Shown here one piece after another: positions 1 to 6,766 of a stretch of DNA of 16,252 bases (position 1 is the stretch's first letter; the number at the start of each line of letters is the position of its first letter). The notes beneath the pieces were generated by a model. It worked only from the letters and a program-made list of their open reading frames with translations, was not told the DNA's origin and searched no databases. The position numbers and the translations under genes were made by a program. The DNA comes from Thiotrichaceae bacterium (GTDB lineage: Bacteria; Pseudomonadota; Gammaproteobacteria; Thiotrichales; Thiotrichaceae): contig JALVDQ010000039.1 of NCBI GenBank assembly GCA_027008885.1, forward strand, positions 1 through 16,252, written 5' to 3'.

Positions 1-234
1 TTGCCCCGCCCCATTAGCCTCAGCCTGTGCAGCAGTTGGCTTTTGCGAGTTTATATTGATCGCAGGGGAAGGTATGTTATTTTGTTGTGATGTTTGCTGG
101 TTTCTAAAAGAAAGCGGATTTTCCTTGTTTTTTGCCTGATCAAAAATAGTCATTGTGCCAATAATGGCTAACAATAAAACAAGTCCGATAATAATTCCCT
201 TGATTAATTGCCCTACCCCACTTGATCTATTCAT
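1..234 (-). CDS. N-terminal part of a single-pass membrane protein of unknown function (cut by window edge)
   Basis: Reading the minus strand from an ATG at 234 gives 78 codons that stay open to the window edge. The product begins MNRSSGVGQLIKG, then has a hydrophobic segment at about residues 11-30 (IKGIIIGLVLLLAIIGTMTI), followed by a polar Gln/Asn-rich stretch with no recognisable domain. This looks like an inner-membrane anchor with a flexible linker; the functional domain would lie beyond the edge. The start is supported by an AGGGA ribosome binding site just upstream (about 243-247 on the plus strand) and by a plausible promoter at 300-329. The gene is divergent from htpG. I do not recognise the family; SPOR-type or TonB/TolA-like envelope proteins have this layout, but that is only analogy. 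Confidence 0.6.
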   Translation of the reverse strand, partial: MNRSSGVGQLIKGIIIGLVLLLAIIGTMTIFDQAKNKENPLSFRNQQTSQQNNIPSPAININSQKPTAAQAEANGAGQ

Positions 235-299
235 GCTTTTTCCCTGATAAACTGTAAATCACATTCCCTTGTTGCTTTTGAGATTGCGCATTATTTATG

Positions 300-337
300 C
301 TTATACTCTTCACCCTTAAGATTTCTCAATTAGGGTG
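300..337 (-). promoter_or_regulatory. Candidate sigma-70 promoter with overlapping dyad, upstream of the partial membrane-protein gene
   Basis: On the minus strand TTGAGA (329-324) and TATAAG (305-300) are separated by 18 bp, which fits a sigma-70 promoter about 65 bp upstream of the ATG at 234. An inverted repeat, CACCCT at 311-316 and AGGGTG at 332-337, straddles the -35 box and spacer, the position expected of a repressor operator. Both elements are seen in the sequence; function is inferred. Confidence 0.35.
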
Positions 338-499
338 CATCATTTTTGTGAAGAGCAATATTTTCAAGTATTTACAACGCGGCTATTCGCAAAACAAGAT
401 GTCTCTCTAATAGAATATTCTTGAGCGCGAAGAGTGCTTTAAGCATTCTCAAATAAAGATAGTATAACTCAAATCGGTTTGTTTTTTATATTCCAAATT

Positions 500-527
500 C
501 TTGAAAAGCAGTGTTTAAGCCCATACA
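500..527 (+). promoter_or_regulatory. Sigma-32 (RpoH) type heat-shock promoter of htpG
   Basis: CTTGAAA at 500-506 and CCCATACA at 520-527, with 14 bp between CTTGAA and CCCAT, match the RpoH consensus (CTTGAA, 13-15 bp, CCCCATnT) closely. Transcription would start near 533-536, about 40 bp before the htpG start codon. htpG is a classic RpoH regulon member, so position and gene agree. Confidence 0.7.
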
Positions 528-575
528 TTTTTGCCAACCTGATTTTTATAACCAATTTTTTAAAGGATTCAAAAA

Positions 576-2468
576 ATGGCTGAAACTAAAGCTAAAAAAC
601 AAAATATGGAATTTCAGACCGAAGTGAATCAACTACTTCATCTAATGATTCACTCGCTATATTCAAATAAAGAAATATTTATGCGTGAACTGATCTCAAA
701 CGGATCAGATGCCTGTGACAAACTGCGCTTTGAAGCAATCTCAAACGATGCGCTATATGAGGGCGATCCCGAGCTGCGCATTGAAGTTGAGTATGATGAA
801 AAAGCGAATACAGTGACCGTGCGTGATAATGGTATTGGCATGAATAGTGATGAGGTCGTCGAAAACATCGGTACCATTGCCAAGTCCGGGACTAAAGAGT
901 TTTTGGCAAAGCTTACTGGTGACGCAGCGAAGGATTCCAATCTGATTGGTCAGTTTGGCGTAGGTTTCTATTCCTCCTTTATTGTTGCCGACAAGGTAAC
1001 GCTGAAAACACGCAGGGCTGGTGACGATAAAGCTAATGGTGTTATCTGGGAATCTACGGGTGAAAACGGTTTTACACTGGAGCAGACCGAACTTGATAAA
1101 CATGGCACCGAGATCACTCTGCACCTGAAAGAAGAAGAAAAAGAATTTGCAAATAACTGGCGACTGCGCTCGATTATTTCGACCTATTCCGACCACATCC
1201 CGCTTCCTGTAAAGATGAAAAAAACCGATGAAGAGGGCAATCCAACAGACGAGTGGGAGGTAGTGAACAAGGCAAACGCACTTTGGACAGAGTCTAAAAG
1301 CAGCCTCAAAGATGAAGATTATATCGAATTTTACAAGCACATCTCGCATGACTGGGAAGATCCCCTGGCATGGAGCCATAATCACGTTGAGGGCAAGCTG
1401 GAATACAAATCATTGCTTTATATTCCTTCAAAAGCACCCTTTGATTTATGGGAGCCTGAACAGAAAAACGGCATCAAGCTTTATGTGCAGCGCGTCTTTA
1501 TTATGGACGACACCAAAAACCTGATGCCACATTATCTGCGTTTTGTCCGTGGTGTGATTGATTCAAATGACCTGCCACTGAATGTATCACGCGAAATATT
1601 GCAAAGTAACCGTGTGGTTGATTCAATGCGCAAGGCATCCGTTAAAAAGGTGCTTGGTCTGCTGGAAAAAATGGCAAAAAATGAGGAAGAAAAATACCAG
1701 AAATTCTGGTCAGAATTTGGCAAGGTCTTGAAAGAAGGTCCTGGCGAAGATTTTGACAACAAGGAACGCATCGCCAAATTACTGCGCTTCTCGTCAACCT
1801 ATGATGATGCTGAAGAACAGAAAGTCACGCTGGAAGATTATGTTTCCCGCATGAAAGAAGGACAGGAAGAAATTTATTACATCACTGCTGATACCTTTGC
1901 CTCAGCCAAAAATAGTCCACACCTGGAAGTCTTCCGCAAAAAAGGCATCGAAGTGCTGTTACTCAGTGATCGTGTTGATGAGTGGATGGTTAATGGTCTA
2001 CGCGAATTTGATGGCAAAAAGCTCCATTCTGTTGCCAAAGGCGAGCTTGATCTGAGCAAATTTGAAACCGAAGAGGACAAAAAAGAACAAAAAGAAGTTG
2101 AAGAAAAATCAAAAGGCTTGCTCAAGCACCTTAAAGAAGTATTGGGTGACAAGGTAGAAGATGTGCGTGTATCGCATCGCCTCACTGCATCACCCTCCTG
2201 TATTGTGCTCAATGAGCATGATATGGCGCTTTATATGCAAAACCTGATGAAACAGGCAGGGCATGAAATGCCAAGTAGCAAGCCGGTTCTTGAAATTAAT
2301 CCGGCTCATCCACTGGTTGAACGCATGCAAGCCGAGACAGATGATGAACAGTTTGCTGACTGGGCTGATATTCTGTTTGACCAGGCTTTACTGGCAGAAG
2401 GTGCGCAGCTGGAAGATCCCGCAGGTTTCGTAAGCAAGCTGAATAAACTGATGTTAAAAATGGGATAA
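576..2468 (+). CDS. htpG: Molecular chaperone HtpG (bacterial Hsp90)
   Basis: This is the cytosolic homodimeric ATP-dependent chaperone that remodels client proteins together with DnaK. At 630 residues it is close to the E. coli length (624). The N-terminal GHKL ATPase domain shows the catalytic Glu38 and Asn42 in [13 protein letters not shown], the nucleotide-binding DNGIGM at 84-89 and the glycine-rich GQFGVGF lid motif at 125-131. The middle domain has the ATPase-activating arginine in NVSREILQ (Arg339). A charged linker and C-terminal dimerisation domain follow. The start is fixed by AAGGA 8 bp upstream (563-567). It is preceded by a sigma-32-type promoter, so heat induction is expected. 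It converges on rpoS. Identification is by clear family-wide motif conservation. Confidence 0.98.
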   Translation: MAETKAKKQNMEFQTEVNQLLHLMIHSLYSNKEIFMRELISNGSDACDKLRFEAISNDALYEGDPELRIEVEYDEKANTVTVRDNGIGMNSDEVVENIGTIAKSGTKEFLAKLTGDAAKDSNLIGQFGVGFYSSFIVADKVTLKTRRAGDDKANGVIWESTGENGFTLEQTELDKHGTEITLHLKEEEKEFANNWRLRSIISTYSDHIPLPVKMKKTDEEGNPTDEWEVVNKANALWTESKSSLKDEDYIEFYKHISHDWEDPLAWSHNHVEGKLEYKSLLYIPSKAPFDLWEPEQKNGIKLYVQRVFIMDDTKNLMPHYLRFVRGVIDSNDLPLNVSREILQSNRVVDSMRKASVKKVLGLLEKMAKNEEEKYQKFWSEFGKVLKEGPGEDFDNKERIAKLLRFSSTYDDAEEQKVTLEDYVSRMKEGQEEIYYITADTFASAKNSPHLEVFRKKGIEVLLLSDRVDEWMVNGLREFDGKKLHSVAKGELDLSKFETEEDKKEQKEVEEKSKGLLKHLKEVLGDKVEDVRVSHRLTASPSCIVLNEHDMALYMQNLMKQAGHEMPSSKPVLEINPAHPLVERMQAETDDEQFADWADILFDQALLAEGAQLEDPAGFVSKLNKLMLKMG

Positions 2469-2472
2469 ATTA

Positions 2473-2600
2473 GACAAGACCGGATAAGCTTGTGCCATCC
2501 GCCAGTATTGCGTGTTTAACACATCTGCCGGATGGCGTAGCATTATCCCGAGTAGTGTAGCGTAATCCAGCATAGTGCCACGCTCTTGTCGGGTTACGCT
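2473..2600. repeat. Nested inverted repeats filling the htpG-rpoS convergent gap
   Basis: Several arms are nested around a centre near 2515: GACAAG/CTTGTC (2473-2478, 2585-2590), GGATAA/TTATCC (2482-2487, 2543-2548), a 12-bp stem GCCATCCGCCAG/CTGCCGGATGGC with one mismatch (2494-2505, 2525-2536) and GTGTT/AACAC around a single T (2512-2522). A second pair, AGCGTAATCC at 2559-2568 and GGGTTACGCT at 2591-2600, resembles the TGGATTAGCG/CGCAATCCA palindrome at 11301-11322. No T-run follows on either strand, so this is not a canonical intrinsic terminator. It may still end both transcripts, or be a decayed palindromic repeat. Confidence 0.55.
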
Positions 2601-2609
2601 CATTCAGGC

Positions 2610-3662
2610 TTAGCTGCCTAATAATATATCACCTGAAAAGCCCTGGTTTTCAAGTATACGGCGCAAGCGCCTCAAGGCTTCCATTTGAATTTGTCTTACC
2701 CGTTCTCTGGTTAAACCCAGCTCTTCCCCTACCTGCGCCAGGGTTGAATTATCATGTCCATGCAAGCCAAAGCGTCTCACAATAACTTCCTGCTGTTTTG
2801 GTTCTAATTGCTCTAACCAGCTTTCGACAGAGTTATGCACCACTTCGTCGTTGATGACATCTTCCGGTTCCTGTTCACTCTCTTCAGAGACAAAATCGAC
2901 CAGTGGATTATTACTTTCCTTGCCGATATTAATATCCAGTGAACTCACGCGCTCACCATAATTTAATAATTTCTGAAGTTTTTCTGCGGGCTTGCCCAGG
3001 GCTTCTGCCACTTCAGCGATAGTGGGTTCTTCTCCGGTTTCCTGGGTGAGTTGCTGCATTTTGCGGTAATACTGGTTGATTTCTTTATTGATATGAATGG
3101 GCAAACGTATGGTGCGTGACTGATTCATCAAGGCGCGTTCTATATTTTGGCGAATCCACCAGGTTGCATAGGTGGAAAAACGAAAACCGCGTTCCGGATC
3201 AAATTTCTCAACGGCATGAATTAATCCCAGATTGCCTTCCTCAATCAAATCAGGGAGTGGAAGCCCTCGATTCATATAGCGGCGCGAAATTTTTACGACA
3301 AGGCGTAAATTGCACACAATCATTTTATGCCGACCGCGTGCGTCACCCAATCTTGCCAAACGTCCGAATTTTATTTCTTCCTCAGGTGTTAATAATGGTG
3401 AAAATTCAATTTCTTTTAAATAGAGATGTATCGCATCCAGTTCTTTTCTGGAAACTGCGGGTTTTTTTAAAGGGGGCTTTAATCCGCCTTTTAAATCATT
3501 TTTTAAGCTGTTGTCATCATTATTTTTATAATCGCTGTTATCATCGTTATTGTTTAAAACATTACTGTTTAGGGTATTAGCGCTTTCCTTTAAAGAAACA
3601 AACTCATTTGATACTTCATTATTATGCGGAACTCTTGCTGGGGCTACAGGTTCAAATTGCAT
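2610..3662 (-). CDS. rpoS: RNA polymerase sigma factor RpoS (sigma-38/sigma-S)
   Basis: This is the general-stress and stationary-phase sigma factor. Counting from an upstream in-frame ATG at 3674, regions are visible in order: a variable N-terminus (1-75), region 1.2 with LYLKEIEFSPLLTPEEE (84-100), regions 2.1-2.4 with NLRLVVKISRRY (122-133), DLIEEGNLGLI and FRFSTYATWWIRQ (164-176), region 3 from about 195, and region 4 with the -35 helix-turn-helix LTRERVRQIQ (321-330). Lys197 in the IHINKEI stretch aligns with Lys173 of E. coli RpoS, the RssB contact. RpoS is preferred over RpoD because region 1.1 is short, there is no non-conserved insert, and region 1.2 is RpoS-like. I prefer the ATG at 3662 (MQFEPVAP), which has GGAG 6 bp upstream; the ATG at 3674 has no ribosome binding site. 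The N-terminus is Asn/Asp-rich. nlpD is not upstream. Confidence 0.93.
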   Translation of the reverse strand: MQFEPVAPARVPHNNEVSNEFVSLKESANTLNSNVLNNNDDNSDYKNNDDNSLKNDLKGGLKPPLKKPAVSRKELDAIHLYLKEIEFSPLLTPEEEIKFGRLARLGDARGRHKMIVCNLRLVVKISRRYMNRGLPLPDLIEEGNLGLIHAVEKFDPERGFRFSTYATWWIRQNIERALMNQSRTIRLPIHINKEINQYYRKMQQLTQETGEEPTIAEVAEALGKPAEKLQKLLNYGERVSSLDINIGKESNNPLVDFVSEESEQEPEDVINDEVVHNSVESWLEQLEPKQQEVIVRRFGLHGHDNSTLAQVGEELGLTRERVRQIQMEALRRLRRILENQGFSGDILLGS

Positions 3663-3698
3663 CGTCATCTCCATGGTACTGTAAACATCATTTATTCA

Positions 3699-3791
3699 CC
3701 TGAATCCGTGATTTTTACTGCCCTATTTTCACTGCAAGTAGTGGCATAAAGTAGTGTCATAGAGTGCCATAAGTGAAGTCACTAATTCAGG
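3699..3791 (-). promoter_or_regulatory. Structured leader candidate of rpoS with embedded tandem repeat
   Basis: Reading the minus strand, CCTGAAT + GTGA (3699-3705, 3708-3711) pairs with TCAC + ATTCAGG (3779-3782, 3785-3791), the two stem parts being separated by a symmetric 2x2 internal loop. Inside, TTCACT (3728-3733) pairs with AGTGAA (3772-3777). The enclosed stretch carries three degenerate direct repeats (AGTAGTGGCATAA 3737-3749, AGTAGTGTCATAG 3750-3762, AGTGCCATAAG 3763-3773). A TAATAT -10-like box at 3802-3797 would place the transcript start near 3790, exactly at the foot of the stem. The stem would end about 37 bp before the preferred rpoS start. Confidence 0.4.
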
Positions 3792-3866
3792 TTTTTATAT
3801 TAAGCAGAATTTACTGCCATTCCCTCAACCAACGGAAAAATTGATTTCAGGTCTCCTTCGTCGTTT

Positions 3867-4022
3867 AAGTACCCCTCAAAATTAATCTAACAATTTAGCC
3901 CCTGTTTTCTGATCTTTTTCGTTATTGCTTTGCTCACATAGCCCACTATGCTCCCGTCGCGATGCCTTGAATATCAAAAAACAGAAACGAAATTTTGTTA
4001 AATTAATTTTTCCTGGGTACTT
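3867..4022. repeat. 156-bp palindromic MITE-like element
   Basis: The ends are perfect 8-bp inverted repeats, AAGTACCC (3867-3874) and GGGTACTT (4015-4022). Similarity continues inward: AAAATTAATCTAACAA on the left against the reverse complement AAAATTAATTTAACAA on the right, then CTGTTTTCTGAT against CTGTTTTTTGAT. The centre is CATAG-CCCA-CTATG at 3937-3950, within about 1 bp of the geometric midpoint, so the whole unit folds on itself. It encodes nothing. No clear target-site duplication is visible. The layout is that of a non-autonomous palindromic element; no transposase that would move it is in the window. Confidence 0.65.
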
Positions 4023-4176
4023 ATCATTTTTTATACAAATGTAAAAATTAATAAAATTATTAACTTACCCCAACATTACCACACAAAATATATAGATATC
4101 TACCTCTTTTGGAATATAATTGCATTATTTCAATAGCTATTATTAATGATAGCTATACCTATGTTTTATAATGGTT

Positions 4177-5397
4177 TTATTTCTGTATAAATTTTAACAA
4201 ACGCTCTATCGCTTGCTGTAATCTTTCCATATCTGTCGTATAGGCAAATCTGACATACTGTTCGGGACGATGCATTCCAAAATCAAGACCCGGAGTAATT
4301 GCGACGCCTGTTTTTTCAAGTATCCGGGAAGACAGCATCATGCTGTCTGCGGAAATCGCGCTGCAATCGGCATACAAATAAAATGCGCCCTGTGGAACAG
4401 CAGCTATTTTGAAACCTAAATTTGACAATTCTGGCAACAACAAATCACGACGCTTTTTAAACTCATTTCTACGTTGCTCCATAATCTCGAGACTTTCATC
4501 GCTAAATGCTGCAAGCGCGGCATATTGCGCCGGAGTTGGGGCGCATAAAAAAATATTTTGTGCCAGTCTGTCCAGTGCTTCAAGGTACTTTTGCGGTGCG
4601 ACAACCCAGCCCAGGCGCCAGCCAGTCATGCCAAAATATTTTGAAAAGCTATTGATGACAAACAAATTATCTGTATTTTCCAGAGAAAGAGCCGTTGCTG
4701 TGCGTTCTTCTCCGGGTTCTTCATAAGTCAGGCCGTGGTAGATTTCATCAACAATCAATGCCGCTGTCTGACTACCTTGCGATTGCTTCAAAACAAGCCT
4801 TGAAATATCACTTAATTCTTGTTTGCTTAAGACTGAACCCGTTGGATTTGCAGGTGAAGCCAACATCAGGGCACGGCTGCGCTCTGACCATTTCTGTTTG
4901 ATGTCTTGCAGGGTTGGTTGATACCGATTTTGTGCATCGCTATTAATGGCTACAGGTTTTCCATTAAAAAGTTCCACATAATGACGATTGCAGGGATAGC
5001 CAGGATCAGGCAACAAAACCTCGTCACCCGGATTAACAAGTACCGCCAAAACCAGCTGTAAAGCTCCGGTAGCACCTGGTGTAATCAGGATTCTTTGCGG
5101 AGAAATATCCACCCCGTAACGCTCTGCATAAAAATTTGCAATGGCTTCCCGCAGCTCCAGGATTCCTGCCGCAGGCGTATATTGGGTTAAACCGCGATTC
5201 AATGCCTTTTTAGCCGCAGCAATTATGGGTTCTGGTGTCGAAAAATCAGGCTCTCCAACTTCCATATGAATAACATCATGCCCGTCTTTTTGCATTTCTT
5301 TGGCACGTTTTAAAACCCTCATCACATGGAAAGGCTCAATAAAATCCATTCTTGATGCCAGATTTATTTTTTTATCTGGTTTATTATGTGTACCCAT
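4177..5397 (-). CDS. Class I/II pyridoxal-phosphate aminotransferase
   Basis: This is a fold-type I PLP enzyme that moves an amino group between an amino acid and a 2-oxo acid in the cytosol. Numbered from the ATG at 5397 (406 residues), the PLP lysine is Lys253 in NSFSKYFGMTGWRLGW, Asn184 lies in SPANPTG, Asp217 and Tyr220 lie in IVDEIYHGL, and Arg261 follows the lysine. The N-terminal EVGEPDFSTPEPI and LTQYTPAAGILELREAIA are typical of the aspartate/alanine-type subgroup. Substrate cannot be read from sequence. The frame extends to a TTG at 5415, but GGAG at 5411-5414 lies inside that extension and suits the ATG at 5397. A later ATG at 5349 (MDFIEPFHVM) is a weaker alternative. It is divergent from the M23 peptidase gene, with only 37 bp between start codons. 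Confidence 0.9.
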   Translation of the reverse strand: MGTHNKPDKKINLASRMDFIEPFHVMRVLKRAKEMQKDGHDVIHMEVGEPDFSTPEPIIAAAKKALNRGLTQYTPAAGILELREAIANFYAERYGVDISPQRILITPGATGALQLVLAVLVNPGDEVLLPDPGYPCNRHYVELFNGKPVAINSDAQNRYQPTLQDIKQKWSERSRALMLASPANPTGSVLSKQELSDISRLVLKQSQGSQTAALIVDEIYHGLTYEEPGEERTATALSLENTDNLFVINSFSKYFGMTGWRLGWVVAPQKYLEALDRLAQNIFLCAPTPAQYAALAAFSDESLEIMEQRRNEFKKRRDLLLPELSNLGFKIAAVPQGAFYLYADCSAISADSMMLSSRILEKTGVAITPGLDFGMHRPEQYVRFAYTTDMERLQQAIERLLKFIQK

Positions 5398-5434
5398 TAA
5401 ATTTACTAACTCCAAGCTGGATCAAATACAAAAA

Positions 5435-6250
5435 ATGCTAAAAAAATATCTCTTCGCCCTGCTTATCTTATACCTGTCAAGCAGTGTTGCAATAGCTTTT
5501 CCGCGTAATGACTCAAAACCTGGTGGTGTCGCAATTATTCCGGTTGCACCCGCATCTACTGGCAAACCCTATGTCAGTTATCATGCCAGACCTGTCGCCC
5601 TGGTTAAAGGCAAAAGAAACTGGCTGGCAATTATCGGTATTTCCTTAAAAACCCGACCCGGAACTGAGCAAATAAAAATCAGGACGGCTACGGGAAAAGT
5701 CCATTATAAAAAGTTTAAAGTAAGAGCCTATCATTACCGCACCCAGCGTTTAAGCATAAAAAACAAAAATAAAGTGAATCCCAACAAGAAATCGCAAAGA
5801 AGAATCGAGCGTGAGTTTTTTATAAAACAAAAACTTAGAAAAACCTTCTCGCCAAATCCACCGCGACTTAATTTTATTAGACCCACCACTGGCAGGGACA
5901 GTGGACGCTTTGGCTTAAAACGCATTTTAAACGGGCAGAAAAGAAACCCGCATAGCGGAATGGATATTGCCGCGCCCCGAGGACGCAGTGTAAAAGCACC
6001 TGCCGCAGGCAGAGTGATCTTTACCGGCAACCTGTTTTTTACCGGAAATGTCATTTATCTTGACCATGGAAATGGGTTAATCAGTCTGTACGCCCATTTA
6101 AGCAAAATAAATGTAAGAAAAAATCAATGGGTAAGGCAGGGGCAGATTATTGGCAAAGTAGGCAAAACAGGACGTGTCACAGGTGCTCATTTACACTGGT
6201 CAGTTTACCTGAACGGAAACGCCGTAGATCCCGCCCTTTTTATTAAATAA
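5435..6250 (+). CDS. Secreted M23/LytM-family metallopeptidase (peptidoglycan endopeptidase)
   Basis: Numbered from the ATG at 5435 (271 residues), a signal peptide covers about residues 1-21 (MLKKYLFALLILYLSSSVAI, then AF). Next comes an N-terminal beta domain beginning KPGGVAIIPVAP, as in the M23 N-terminal family, and a very basic linker (about 90-140). The LytM peptidase domain runs from about 165 to the end. Zinc ligands are visible: His173 and Asp177 in HSGMD, and His254 in GAHLHW, with a further catalytic-site His221 in YAHL. All are intact, so it should cut peptidoglycan cross-links in the periplasm. The frame opens further upstream (to 5300), but that would run antisense through the aminotransferase start and hide the signal peptide, so I reject it. 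The ribosome binding site is weak. Confidence 0.92.
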   Translation: MLKKYLFALLILYLSSSVAIAFPRNDSKPGGVAIIPVAPASTGKPYVSYHARPVALVKGKRNWLAIIGISLKTRPGTEQIKIRTATGKVHYKKFKVRAYHYRTQRLSIKNKNKVNPNKKSQRRIEREFFIKQKLRKTFSPNPPRLNFIRPTTGRDSGRFGLKRILNGQKRNPHSGMDIAAPRGRSVKAPAAGRVIFTGNLFFTGNVIYLDHGNGLISLYAHLSKINVRKNQWVRQGQIIGKVGKTGRVTGAHLHWSVYLNGNAVDPALFIK

Positions 6251-6517
6251 ACCCCAAAAGAGAAGCAGGGCATAAAAAATAGTCATTAAGTATAACTCTG
6301 ATTTATAAGGTAAATTTATCGAATTTGCAGATAAAGCAACAATAAATTCAGACTAATGGTCTTTATTCAGGTTTTATTAAGCCAGTCCCTAGTATCCTAT
6401 ACGCAACTTCAGCAGGAAAGTCGTTTTTCAAAGGGGTTTGTGGTACGACTTTTCGTTGAATCAATAAATTCTGACTCCTAAAAATAAATCGTCATCACTC
6501 TGGCTAACACGGAATTT

Positions 6518-6598
6518 ATGATCAACATGCTGAAATTAATCAAACGCACCATTATACGGCGTTTATTGGGGAGCTGTCTAATGGACTCATGCGTTTGA
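6518..6598 (+). CDS. Possible 26-residue peptide within the structured RNA candidate
   Basis: An ATG at 6518 with a marginal ribosome binding site (CGGA at 6510-6513) opens a 26-codon frame ending in TGA at 6596-6598. The product is MINMLKLIKRTIIRRLLGSC followed by LMDSCV, basic and hydrophobic in its first two thirds. The frame coincides with the long stem 6539-6599, so the palindrome alone could explain the apparent coding. I do not recognise it, and it may well be chance. Confidence 0.15.
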   Translation: MINMLKLIKRTIIRRLLGSCLMDSCV

Positions 6599-6640
6599 TC
6601 GCTATCATGTATACGGGGGTATCTCTGATAGCAAAAATAA

Positions 6641-6670
6641 AAACGAGCCTTTACGGCTCGTTTTTTTTTT
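6641..6670 (+). terminator. Strong bidirectional intrinsic terminator
   Basis: ACGAGCC (6643-6649) and GGCTCGT (6655-6661) form a perfect 7-bp stem with a five-base loop (TTTAC), followed by an uninterrupted T-run to 6670. On the minus strand the same stem is followed by TTTTATTTTTGC, so it can also end the dsrNR/narXL-like transcript that arrives from the right. Confidence 0.9.
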
Positions 6671-6681
6671 GCCTGGAAATA

Positions 6682-6757
6682 GAGGACAGAAGACAGAAAA
6701 TAGCATTTCGCTAATCCAAGCTACGCAAAAATATATAAAAAACAGGGGGGATGGGTA
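6682..6757 (-). repeat. Dispersed composite repeat, copy 1 (after the narL-like gene)
   Basis: Read on the minus strand from 6757, the core TACCCATCCCCCCTGTTTTT continues through TATATATTTTT and then GCGTAGCTTGGATTAGCG (to 6709). The tail, reading CTTCTGTCCTC at 6692-6682, matches 11252-11262. The core is shared with copies at 11089, 11263 and 14619. It begins 9 bp after the narL-like stop codon. Confidence 0.8.
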
Positions 6758-6766
6758 TTTATCCTG

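Larger units (their letters stand above)
235..575. other. Intergenic region between divergent membrane-protein gene and htpG
   Basis: This 341-bp AT-rich stretch holds no gene that I can support. It contains the minus-strand promoter candidate with overlapping dyad (300-337), a near-perfect palindrome at 431-449 (AGAGTGCTT, one base, AAGCATTCT, one G/T mismatch) and the sigma-32-type promoter of htpG (500-527). The htpG ribosome binding site AAGGA is at 563-567. Confidence 0.6.
3675..4176. other. Intergenic region between rpoS and the upstream aminotransferase gene
   Basis: No gene is supported in these 502 bp. From right to left in the direction of rpoS transcription it holds two copies of the palindrome ATAGCTAT (4149-4156 and 4133-4140), which could form an 8-bp hairpin just after the aminotransferase gene but lack a T-run. 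Next come an AT-rich stretch, the palindromic MITE-like element (3867-4022), a TAATAT -10-like box (3802-3797) and the structured rpoS leader candidate (3699-3791). Confidence 0.6.
6491..6670 (+). ncRNA. Candidate structured small RNA ending in an intrinsic terminator
   Basis: Three consecutive stems are visible. The first is ATCAAACGCA + CCATTA (6539-6554) pairing with TAATGG (6579-6584) and TGCGTTTGAT (6590-6599), giving 16 bp with one 5-nt bulge. The second is GCTATCA (6601-6607) with TGATAGC (6626-6632), containing an inner ATAC-GGGG-GTAT. The third is the terminator hairpin followed by ten T. A weak promoter, TTGAAT (6456-6461), 17 bp, TAAAAA (6479-6484), would start a transcript near 6491. 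The nearest plus-strand gene ends at 6250 and has no terminator of its own, so the structure could instead be a long 3' UTR. I recognise no known RNA family. Confidence 0.35.
6251..6766. other. Gene-poor region between the M23 peptidase and narL-like genes
   Basis: This is 516 bp without a long gene. It contains a 15-bp direct repeat with one mismatch (CAATAAATTCAGACT 6340-6354 and CAATAAATTCTGACT 6462-6476) and a hairpin with 7-bp arms (AAAGTCG 6417-6423, CGACTTT 6446-6452). It also holds the structured RNA candidate (6491-6670), a small ORF within it, a strong terminator (6643-6670) and a copy of the dispersed repeat (6682-6757). Confidence 0.6.

Noticed and set aside
753..1385. 210-codon open frame antisense to htpG
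   Set aside because: It lies wholly within htpG, has cysteine-rich and phenylalanine-rich composition with no domain, and is a shadow of the coding strand.
3116..3580. 154-codon open frame antisense to rpoS
   Set aside because: It is entirely opposite the conserved sigma regions and shows no family features.
4133..4156. ATAGCTAT pair as an intrinsic terminator of the aminotransferase gene
   Set aside because: The 8-bp AT-rich stem is not followed by a T-run on the minus strand and each arm is itself palindromic, so the pairing is weak evidence.
5300..5434. Upstream extension of the M23 peptidase frame
   Set aside because: It would run antisense through the aminotransferase start and bury a clear signal peptide that begins at 5435.
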